A DNA stretch of 64,000 bases from Bacteroidota bacterium (GTDB lineage Bacteria > Bacteroidota > Bacteroidia > Bacteroidales > P3): contig JAEZKK010000007.1 in NCBI GenBank assembly GCA_023415495.1, positions 69,216 to 133,215 on the forward strand. The letters run 5' to 3'. The position numbers and the translations under genes were made by a program. Below, one piece after another: positions 16,106-23,390 of this stretch. Every line of letters begins with the position of its first letter. Positions within the stretch are counted from its first letter, which is position 1. The notes under the pieces are model-generated. The model did not search any database. It was not told where the DNA came from and was given only the letters and a program-made list of their open reading frames with translations.

Positions 16106-17551
16106 ATGCAAAACACACGCTTTTTCACTGTTATTAAAGTTTGGGGCATGTTATTAATTATGCTTTCTTTGCTTATGTTTTTAAGCTCTGGTATTGCATT
16201 GATTTATAAAAGCAATGATATTTTACCCTTAATTTACTCCGGAATAATAACACTTATAATTGGGATTGGGCTAAGACTATCTTCGAATAAATACCCTATC
16301 GAAATTGATAAGAGAATGGGTTTCTTTATTGTTTCTACTGTGTGGATAATTGTTTCAATATTTGGACTACTACCCTATTGGCTAAGTGGGCATTTTAGTT
16401 TTAGTGATGCTTTTTTTGAAACAATTTCTGGATTTACTACTACTGGGGCTACATGTAAGAGAAATGTTGAATTAATACCTAAAGGTCTATTATTCTATCG
16501 TTCGCTTACTAATTGGACTGGGGGAATTGGGATAGTAGTTATAGTACTTTCTGTAATTCCCTTTATTGGGAGCGGAGGAATGTCCTTATATGCTGCAGAA
16601 GTTCCAGGACCTGCAAAGAGTCGATTAAGCCCTAAGATTGGGAAAACTGGAAAAATTATTTTTAGTATTTACTTTGCACTCACTGCATTTATAGCTCTTT
16701 TACTTTGGTTAGTAAATATGGATTTTTTCGATGCAGTTTGTCATTCTTTTACAGTATTAGGCTCTGGAGGGTTTTCTACTAAAAACGATTCAGCTGCTGC
16801 TTTTTCTCCTTTAATTCAATATGTATTGATTTTTGCTATGATTCCCTCTGGAATAAATCTAACATTATTTTATTATGCAATAAAAAAGAATTTTAAAGTA
16901 GTTAGAGACAATGAAGAGTTTAAAACATATTTAGTAATAATGTTAGTTGCAAGTATAATTACTTTCTTATTTGTTTATAATAATGAGCTTGGGATTGAAG
17001 CATCATTTCGTCATACATTATTTCAAATAGTTAGTGTTACTACTTCCACAGGATATGTTACTGCCGATTATACCCAATGGCATCAAGCTACCTTTTTCAT
17101 CTTTCTTTTTTTAATGTTTACTGGAGCAATGAGCGGCTCCACAACAGGAGGTTTTAAATTAGTAAGAGTTATTCTTCTTTTCAAGAATGCAAAAAAGAAA
17201 ATTCGTCAGAATCTTCATTCAAATGCTTTTATACCTGTTAGACTAAACAAAAAAGTAGTTGATGATAATATAATTAATAATGTTAGGATAATCTTCTTAC
17301 TCTATATCCTGACTTTCTTTATTGGTTTAATAGGGCTTTTATTATTTGGTTTCGACCTTAGCTCTGCAATTGGTGGAAGTATTTCCTGTTTAAGCAATAT
17401 GGGAATAGCTTTTGGGAGTGATGGTGGCTTTGGAAACTTCTATGAATACTCAACTCCAGTTAAGTGGTTTACAACCTTGCTTATGTATTTAGGACGTTTG
17501 GAAATGCTTACTGTATATGTTCTTTTTTTTCCAAGCTTTTGGAAGAGATAA
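16106..17551 (+). CDS. TrkH-type potassium transporter subunit (copy 2)
   Basis: 481 residues, clearly paralogous to the preceding gene, with the same N-terminus style (FxVIKVWGMLLIM) and pore loops FTTTGAT, GSGGFST, STGYVT and SNMGIAFG. The filter-loop residues differ between the copies, so they may differ in affinity or ion choice (K+ versus Na+-coupled K+). Tandem duplication is ancient judging by the divergence. It ends 13 bases before the stop of the convergent hemW. Confidence 0.92.
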   Translation: MQNTRFFTVIKVWGMLLIMLSLLMFLSSGIALIYKSNDILPLIYSGIITLIIGIGLRLSSNKYPIEIDKRMGFFIVSTVWIIVSIFGLLPYWLSGHFSFSDAFFETISGFTTTGATCKRNVELIPKGLLFYRSLTNWTGGIGIVVIVLSVIPFIGSGGMSLYAAEVPGPAKSRLSPKIGKTGKIIFSIYFALTAFIALLLWLVNMDFFDAVCHSFTVLGSGGFSTKNDSAAAFSPLIQYVLIFAMIPSGINLTLFYYAIKKNFKVVRDNEEFKTYLVIMLVASIITFLFVYNNELGIEASFRHTLFQIVSVTTSTGYVTADYTQWHQATFFIFLFLMFTGAMSGSTTGGFKLVRVILLFKNAKKKIRQNLHSNAFIPVRLNKKVVDDNIINNVRIIFLLYILTFFIGLIGLLLFGFDLSSAIGGSISCLSNMGIAFGSDGGFGNFYEYSTPVKWFTTLLMYLGRLEMLTVYVLFFPSFWKR

Positions 17552-17564
17552 ACTCAATAAATAA

Positions 17565-18689
17565 TTATTGAATAAGGTTTATAATTAGTTCATTATTTAA
17601 TTCCAAGCCCTTTCGGGTTGGTATATAGAAACTATCTTGAATTTCCAATAATCCAGCCTCTATCATCCTCTTGGCACTCTTTCGAAATTCATTATAGACT
17701 TCATCAATAAATTTCTCTTTTATTATGCATATATCAATTCCCTTTGTTTGACGGATATTCAACATAATAAACTCATTATATTTATCCTTATCGCTTAAAT
17801 ACTCTATCTCGTAATACTCCTTATTCACTAATGCCAGACTATTGCAATATAAATCCATATTAGAAACATTCCATTTCCTATTTTTATTATTAAATGAATG
17901 AGCTGATGGACCAACACCTAAATAAGGTATTTCGTTCCAATAATTAGAATTATGTACTGACTTATAACCAGATTTTGCATAATTAGATATCTCATATTGA
18001 TTAAATCCATATTCCTTTAAAAAGTCTATACATAGATTAAATTCCAATAATTGTTCCTCCTCACTTGGGATAGATAGCTTTCCTTTATCGATAAATTTAT
18101 CTAATATTGTTCCCTTTTCTACACTTAGACTATAAGCCGAAATATGTTGAATATCTAATTCCACTGCTACTTTTAGATTATTCTTCCACTTTTCAATATT
18201 CATGTTAGGGAGATTATACATTAGATCTATACTAATATTAGAAAAACCTGATTCCTTAGCTAATTTCACAGCATTAATTGCTTGATAGGAATTATGAATA
18301 CGAGAGAGAGTTTTTAAATCATTATCATCAAAGCTTTGGATTCCTACACTAAGACGATTGATTGGAGTAGTAATAAGAAAATCTAAATATTCTTTAGTTA
18401 ATTGTTCAGGATTAGCCTCAAAGGTTACCTCTATTAATTCATCCAAATTAAAATTCTCCTTAATTACATCAAAAATCTTAGTTATCTCATCTTTGCTAAG
18501 TATTGACGGTGTTCCTCCTCCAAAATAAATAGTCTTAATATTATTAGGTATAAAATCCTTATTTGTTTTTAAATCCAAAATTAAGGCTTCAATAAATCTA
18601 TCCTTTGTTTTCTTTGAATTTATTGAATAAAAATCGCAGTAAATACATTTTTGTTTACAAAATGGGATATGAATATAAAGTCCTGCCAT
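17565..18689 (-). CDS. hemW: Radical SAM protein HemW (HemN-like)
   Basis: 374 residues. The CxxxCxxC motif with the extra downstream residues typical of HemN/HemW is CKQKCIYCDFYS (Cys11, 15, 18), followed by YFGGGTPS near 55-62 and SVGIQSFDDNDL. The length and lack of the HemN N-terminal extension favour HemW, a heme-binding chaperone, over oxygen-independent coproporphyrinogen III oxidase. It is 7 bases downstream of the histidine kinase and probably co-transcribed with it. Confidence 0.88.
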   Translation of the reverse strand: MAGLYIHIPFCKQKCIYCDFYSINSKKTKDRFIEALILDLKTNKDFIPNNIKTIYFGGGTPSILSKDEITKIFDVIKENFNLDELIEVTFEANPEQLTKEYLDFLITTPINRLSVGIQSFDDNDLKTLSRIHNSYQAINAVKLAKESGFSNISIDLMYNLPNMNIEKWKNNLKVAVELDIQHISAYSLSVEKGTILDKFIDKGKLSIPSEEEQLLEFNLCIDFLKEYGFNQYEISNYAKSGYKSVHNSNYWNEIPYLGVGPSAHSFNNKNRKWNVSNMDLYCNSLALVNKEYYEIEYLSDKDKYNEFIMLNIRQTKGIDICIIKEKFIDEVYNEFRKSAKRMIEAGLLEIQDSFYIPTRKGLELNNELIINLIQ

Positions 18690-18696
18690 AGCCTCA

Positions 18697-20199
18697 TTAA
18701 TCTAATTTTCTTAAGCATATCCTAAAAGTAGTACCTTTTGATAGTGTGGATTGTTTTACAAATATCTTGCCTTTATGATAATCTTCTATTATTCTCTTTG
18801 TAAGACTTAGACCAAGCCCCCATCCTCTTTGTTTGGTTGAATATCCTGCTTTGAAAATCTTTTTATGACAGTTCTTTGGTATTCCTTTACCAGTATCAGA
18901 TATATCAATATGTATTCGTTTATTTGATTCGCTAACCTTTACTTTAAAAACACCCACTCCCTCCATTGCATCAATTGCATTCTTTGTTATATTCTCAATA
19001 GCCCATTCTAAAAGATGTTTATTTAGAGGAATAATTATTGCCTTATCTTGAGGAATCTCTATCTCAAATTTTACTTTTTTTGAACTCCTAATCTTGAGAT
19101 ACTCTATTGATGAATTAATTATAGGAATTAAATCCTGCTTCTCAAGTTCTGGAATAGAGCCTATCTTTGAAAACCTTTGAGTAATCATCTCTAAACGATT
19201 AATATCCTTTGTGATTTCAACACACATTGGCTCATTATCAGGATTTAATCGAAGGTATTCTACCCATGCAATTAAGGAGGATATTGGTGTTCCTAATTGA
19301 TGTGCTGTTTCCTTACTCATCCCTGCCCAAACATAATTTTGTTCAGAGGATTTAATAGTACTAAAGAAATGATAGGCAATATATATAATTACTAATAAAA
19401 TAAGAATAAAGAATATTGGATAGTATTGAAGGGCTTTTAGAATATAAGATTTCTCGTAAAAAATTAATGCATGAGTATTATTTGGTAAAGTAATAGAAAT
19501 AGGTGTATTAGAACTTGCCATTCTTTCCAAAACCTTTTTTAAATTCTTACCTTCAATATCCGATTTCAATATATTTCCAGCAGCATAAAGCTTTGTTTTT
19601 GAAGAGTCAGAAATTATTACGGGGACTTTAACAGAGTTTTCAGTTATCTCAGTTATCAACGATGTAGTAAGATCAATAAGCATATTATGTAAATCGGTAT
19701 ACACCTTTGATTCTGTATAATAGAGCTTAAAAGTCATTCCATAAACCTCATATACTAAAGGAGGATTGCGTGTAAAGTTTTTATATAAATCCCCAACCAA
19801 GACTTTATAATCATTTGGCAAATCTACATTCTGGCTTAATTGAATATTATTGAACTCATCAGTAATTATTAGAGGTATTGTCTTATTCTCAGAGATAAAT
19901 TTATAATAAAACACTAATTCTTTATCTAAGGGTTGGGAAAGAATTAGTGTATGTGCTTCAATAAACTGCTCTACTCTTTTTCTTTCTTCTTCTTTAACCT
20001 GAAGGAAAAACTTATCAGTTTGTTCTACCAAGTTTGCTTTCCTACTTATTGCTGATGCCCAGATTTCTATATTCTTTTTTTCGTCTATCCTTAATTGATT
20101 AATTAGTAAATTAATTTGCAATAAAAAATAGCCAATAGATAAAAAAGCCAATATAAATAGCAACCATTTAAACCTTAAATTCTGGAAAATCCTTTTCAT
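18697..20199 (-). CDS. Membrane sensor histidine kinase
   Basis: 500 residues. A membrane segment at about 11-33 and another at 258-280 bracket a periplasmic sensor region of about 225 residues. The H-box ETAHQLGTPISSLIAW carries the phosphorylated His300; the N-box (NAIDAME) and G-boxes (DTGKGIP, GWGLGLSL) complete the ATPase domain. No response regulator is adjacent, so its partner is encoded elsewhere. The HQLGTPI form of the H-box is common in Bacteroidota kinases. A TATCTTTG promoter lies just upstream. Confidence 0.9.
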   Translation of the reverse strand: MKRIFQNLRFKWLLFILAFLSIGYFLLQINLLINQLRIDEKKNIEIWASAISRKANLVEQTDKFFLQVKEEERKRVEQFIEAHTLILSQPLDKELVFYYKFISENKTIPLIITDEFNNIQLSQNVDLPNDYKVLVGDLYKNFTRNPPLVYEVYGMTFKLYYTESKVYTDLHNMLIDLTTSLITEITENSVKVPVIISDSSKTKLYAAGNILKSDIEGKNLKKVLERMASSNTPISITLPNNTHALIFYEKSYILKALQYYPIFFILILLVIIYIAYHFFSTIKSSEQNYVWAGMSKETAHQLGTPISSLIAWVEYLRLNPDNEPMCVEITKDINRLEMITQRFSKIGSIPELEKQDLIPIINSSIEYLKIRSSKKVKFEIEIPQDKAIIIPLNKHLLEWAIENITKNAIDAMEGVGVFKVKVSESNKRIHIDISDTGKGIPKNCHKKIFKAGYSTKQRGWGLGLSLTKRIIEDYHKGKIFVKQSTLSKGTTFRICLRKLD

Positions 20200-20209
20200 A
20201 ATCTATAAG

Positions 20210-20217
20210 CAAAGATA
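20210..20217 (-). promoter_or_regulatory. Promoter -7 box for the histidine kinase/hemW unit
   Basis: TATCTTTG on the minus strand, 10 bases from the kinase start codon, implying a very short leader. On the plus strand a weaker box TAACTTTA at 20279-20286 may serve the divergent gene. Confidence 0.55.
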
Positions 20218-20318
20218 CATAAGTTCGAGCAAAAAACGTTTATTTAATTGTTTTATTTGTTAGGAATTGTTTTTTGTTGTAACTTTACACTCTCAAACTA
20301 AAAAATTTCGATGAACAA

Positions 20319-20855
20319 ATGATAGATAAAATCATATCATATATTGAATTCTTTATATTAAATCATAGATTTAAGCAAATTTCCAGATTAAAGGAATTTA
20401 TTGGGCTAAGGAATTCTAAGTCCATCGGGATAATATATTATGTTGATGACTTTAAAGTTTATCAGCAAGTACATTCTTTTATTTCAGAACTTCAAGCCAA
20501 TAAAATATTAGTCTCAAGCATTGGTATTTACTCAACTAAACTTATACCATCATGGAGCAATAAAACCATAAATAATGCACTAATTCAAGAAAAAAAATAT
20601 ATTAATCTTCAAACTATTAACTCAAGTTATGTAGAGAATTTTATTAAAAAAGATTTCGATATTCTTATCGACTTTTCAATTAATAATAAATTCCTACCTC
20701 TTTATATTGCTGCACTTTCTAAATCAAAATTAAAAATATCTATGGATTCTGATATTAAGAAAAAGTATTTCGATATGCTTATTAAGATAACTTCAGAGGA
20801 CGTTAAAGATTATATATACCAATTAAAATATTATCTATCAAATATCAAAAACTAA
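20319..20855 (+). CDS. DUF6913-like protein upstream of dapA
   Basis: 178 residues, soluble, rich in K, I, S and N, without signal peptide or membrane segment. The layout (GIIYYVDDFKVYQQV, then DILIDFS and a C-terminal LLxxxxxY-type helix) and its place 7 bases before dapA match a small Bacteroidota family of unknown function commonly found next to dapA. The start ATG at 20319 is used because an earlier ATG at 20311 meets a stop after two codons. Function is not known. Confidence 0.6.
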   Translation: MIDKIISYIEFFILNHRFKQISRLKEFIGLRNSKSIGIIYYVDDFKVYQQVHSFISELQANKILVSSIGIYSTKLIPSWSNKTINNALIQEKKYINLQTINSSYVENFIKKDFDILIDFSINNKFLPLYIAALSKSKLKISMDSDIKKKYFDMLIKITSEDVKDYIYQLKYYLSNIKN

Positions 20856-20862
20856 TTTTATT

Positions 20863-21744
20863 ATGGGAAAAATCTTTCAAGGCACAGGAGTTGCACTTAT
20901 TACTCCTTTTCATAAACAAGGTAATATTGATTTTACTGCCTTAGGTCAAATCATAGAACATGTTATTCAAAATGGTGTTGATTATTTAGTATGTCTTGGC
21001 ACAACATCTGAAAGTGTTACCTTGAATCAACAGGAAAAGATTGCGGTAATGAATTATATTATCGAGGCAAATAATAATAGAGTGCCTATTGTTATTGGCG
21101 TAGGAGGTAATAATACATTAGAGCTGGTAGATAAATTAAATAAATTTGATTTTTCAGGAATAGATGGGATTCTTTCAGTAACCCCTTATTACAATAAGCC
21201 TCAACAAAAAGGATTATACCAACATTTCAAAGCTATTTCAGATGCAAGTTCAAAACCAATTATATTATATAATGTGCCAGGAAGAACCTCTTGCAATATG
21301 AATGCAGATACTGTTTTGCAATTAGCAGAGGAATGCAAGAATATTGTTGCAATAAAAGAAGCATCTGGCAATTTTGATCAAGCAATGGAAATTATAAAAC
21401 ATAAACCTAAGAACTTCCAAGTACTTTCTGGAGAAGATGCATTATTATTACCACTAATGAGTATTGGGATGACAGGAGTTATTTCTGTTGCAGCCAATGC
21501 CTATCCTGAAAAGTTTAGTCAAATGGTAAATTATGGATTAAAATCAGATTTCAAAAAGGCTAAAGAAATTCATTATGAACTTTTAGACTTTTCTAATGCT
21601 ATCTTTGAAGAAGGAAATCCAAGTGGAATAAAGGCAGCTTTAGAAATCTTGGGACTTTGTCAAAATAATTTAAGACTCCCATTAGTTAAGACTTCAAAAT
21701 CACTATATAACAAGATATCTAATATTATAAGCGAAATCAATTAA
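20863..21744 (+). CDS. dapA: 4-hydroxy-tetrahydrodipicolinate synthase
   Basis: 293 residues, normal length. DapA condenses pyruvate with aspartate semialdehyde, the first step of lysine and diaminopimelate synthesis. The Schiff-base lysine lies in IVAIKEASG (Lys165); CLGTTSES (44-51) and YNVPGRT (136-142) give the other catalytic residues (Thr and Tyr). It follows the DUF6913-like gene by 7 bases and precedes aldolase by 49 bases. Confidence 0.96.
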   Translation: MGKIFQGTGVALITPFHKQGNIDFTALGQIIEHVIQNGVDYLVCLGTTSESVTLNQQEKIAVMNYIIEANNNRVPIVIGVGGNNTLELVDKLNKFDFSGIDGILSVTPYYNKPQQKGLYQHFKAISDASSKPIILYNVPGRTSCNMNADTVLQLAEECKNIVAIKEASGNFDQAMEIIKHKPKNFQVLSGEDALLLPLMSIGMTGVISVAANAYPEKFSQMVNYGLKSDFKKAKEIHYELLDFSNAIFEEGNPSGIKAALEILGLCQNNLRLPLVKTSKSLYNKISNIISEIN

Positions 21745-21793
21745 GGGTATTATGCCAAATTAATAGAATTATTAATCTTAAAAACTTATTACT

Positions 21794-22786
21794 ATGGTAA
21801 GCTATAAAGAGTTAGGCCTGGTTAACTCCAACGAGTTATTCAAGAAGGCAGTTGAAGGGAAATATGCAATACCTGCATTTAACTTCAATAATTTAGAACA
21901 AATGCAAGCAATCGTTCAAGCTTGCGTTGAAACAAAAAGTCCAGTAATCCTACAAGTAAGTTCGGGAGCAAGAAAATATGCAAACCAAACACTATTAAGA
22001 TATATGGCTCAAGGAGCTGTAGAGTATGCCAAAGAATTGGGATTTAACGTTCCAATTGTTTTGCATCTTGACCATGGGGACAGTTTTGAACTCTGTAAAT
22101 CTTGTATAGATTTTGGATTTTCCTCTGTTATGATAGATGGTTCACATCTTTCATTTGAAGAGAATATCAAACTTACTGCTCAAGTAGTTGAATATGCCCA
22201 TAAGTTCGATGTTAGCGTTGAAGGAGAACTTGGAGTCTTAGCAGGAGTTGAGGATGAAGTTTCTGCAGAACATCATACTTACACAAGACCAGAAGAAGTA
22301 GAAGAATTTGTAAAGAGAACAAATGTTGACTCGCTTGCAATATCTATCGGGACTTCTCATGGAGCTAACAAATTCAAACCAGAACAATGTACAAGAGACG
22401 AAAAAGGAGTCTTAATCCCACCACCACTTCGTTTCGACATATTAGAAGAAATTGAAAGAAGAATACCTGGCTTCCCTATCGTTCTTCACGGTTCTTCATC
22501 AGTACCTCAAGACCTTGTTGCAGTTGTAAACAAATATGGAGGAAACTTAAAAGATGCAGTAGGAATACCAGAGGAGCAATTAAGAAAAGCAGCAACTTCA
22601 GCTGTTTGTAAGATAAATATTGACTCAGACGGAAGAATAGCAATGACAGCAGCCGTAAGAGAAGTATTAGCAAACAAACCAGAAGAATTTGACCCAAGAA
22701 AATACCTTGGACCAGCAAGAGACAGCCTTAAGGAATTATACAAACATAAAATTGTAAACGTATTAGGCTCAAATAACAAAGGCTAA
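21794..22786 (+). CDS. fba: Class II fructose-bisphosphate aldolase
   Basis: 330 residues. A zinc-dependent aldolase of glycolysis and gluconeogenesis: the zinc/catalytic motif VLHLDHGDSFE has Asp93 and His94, the glycine loop is near ISIGTSHGANKF, and the second zinc histidine lies in FPIVLHGSSSVP. It is followed by a strong bidirectional hairpin and then by the repeat-rich gap before tRNA-Ala. Confidence 0.95.
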   Translation: MVSYKELGLVNSNELFKKAVEGKYAIPAFNFNNLEQMQAIVQACVETKSPVILQVSSGARKYANQTLLRYMAQGAVEYAKELGFNVPIVLHLDHGDSFELCKSCIDFGFSSVMIDGSHLSFEENIKLTAQVVEYAHKFDVSVEGELGVLAGVEDEVSAEHHTYTRPEEVEEFVKRTNVDSLAISIGTSHGANKFKPEQCTRDEKGVLIPPPLRFDILEEIERRIPGFPIVLHGSSSVPQDLVAVVNKYGGNLKDAVGIPEEQLRKAATSAVCKINIDSDGRIAMTAAVREVLANKPEEFDPRKYLGPARDSLKELYKHKIVNVLGSNNKG

Positions 22787-22810
22787 TCCCAAAACAAACC
22801 CTATTACAAT

Positions 22811-22856
22811 AAAAAAATACGCCACTTCAAAATACCGAAGCGGCGTATTTTATTTA
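22811..22856 (+). terminator. Intrinsic terminator after fba
   Basis: AAAATACGCC-ACTTC and GAAGC-GGCGTATTTT pair around AAAATACC, followed by TATTTAT, giving a long stem with an A-run before and a U-rich tail after. The stem core AATACGCC/GGCGTATT reappears in the hairpin at 23336-23369 beyond the tRNA. Confidence 0.88.
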
Positions 22857-22952
22857 TAGACTTAATGGACATTTTTAATGGTTTTACCCTTAGTTTTACC
22901 GTATGGGTACTAATTTTTATTACTTAAATCAATGATATTTTCTTCTTCTAAA

Positions 22953-23033
22953 AAGGACTTAGTCCTTAGGGTCGAAGGACTAAGTCCTTTAGGGTAGAGG
23001 ACTTAGTCCTTGGGGATAAAGGACTAAGTCCTT
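22953..23033. repeat. 22-bp palindromic array, AAGGACTWAGTCCTT (4 units)
   Basis: Fifteen-base palindromes start at 22953, 22975, 22997 and 23019, exactly 22 bp apart. Their single central base reads T, A, T, A, so orientation alternates unit by unit; unit 3 has one change (GAGG). The 7-base spacers are G-rich (AGGGTCG, TAGGGTA, GGGGATA). The array lies in the 472-bp gap between fba and tRNA-Ala. Confidence 0.92.
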
Positions 23034-23120
23034 TTTGGGGGTGGATATATTATTGATATTTAGAGGGTTTAACTTATGGTTTTGCCTTATCAGAAAAGAA
23101 GTTTATTGATGGGTTTTATA

Positions 23121-23204
23121 GAATCAAATTCTACGAAATTAGAATCAAATTACATTTTATTAGAATCAAATTCCACGGAAATAGAATCAAATTACATTTT
23201 AATA
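23121..23204. repeat. 21-bp array, GAATCAAATT family (4 units)
   Basis: GAATCAAATT begins units at 23121, 23142, 23163 and 23184, all 21 bp apart. The variable halves alternate between CTACGAAA/CCACGGAAA-like and ACATTTTA-like sequences, so units 1 and 3 and units 2 and 4 resemble each other, as if a 42-bp pair had been duplicated. The same family, inverted, is at 63043-63126. Confidence 0.92.
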
Positions 23205-23258
23205 TAACAGTAATGCTATTAAGGGAAAGTATGGAGATATTTTTGGTAGTATTTTGAG

Positions 23259-23332
23259 TGGAGTGTAAGGGAGTCGAACCCTTGACCTTTAGACTGCCAG
23301 TCTAACGCTCTAACCAACTGAGCTAACACCCC
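23259..23332 (-). tRNA. tRNA-Ala (anticodon GGC)
   Basis: 74 bases read on the minus strand. A 7-bp acceptor stem (GGGGTGT/ACACTCC, one G-U), D arm GCTC..GAGC, anticodon stem TTAGA/TCTAA with loop CTGGCAG (anticodon GGC at positions 34-36), a 5-base variable loop and a T arm AAGGG/CCCTT with loop TTCGACT. Discriminator is A; CCA is not encoded. Its 5' end is only 3 bases from the hairpin after gcvP. Confidence 0.93.
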
Positions 23333-23335
23333 AAT

Positions 23336-23369
23336 AATACGCCGCAAATTGTTTTATTTGCGGCGTATT
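23336..23369 (-). terminator. Perfect hairpin between gcvP and tRNA-Ala
   Basis: AATACGCCGCAAAT and ATTTGCGGCGTATT pair perfectly around a 6-base loop. On the minus strand it follows the gcvP stop by 21 bases, but the next bases are ATTGGGG rather than a U-run, so it may stabilise the gcvP 3' end or help tRNA processing instead of ending transcription outright. Confidence 0.6.
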
Positions 23370-23390
23370 TGTATTATATTTGTTAGTTAA

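Noticed and set aside
22953..23204. CRISPR array
   Set aside because: Repeats of 15 bp with 7-bp spacers are far too short, spacers are not unique foreign-like sequences, and no cas gene is in the window.
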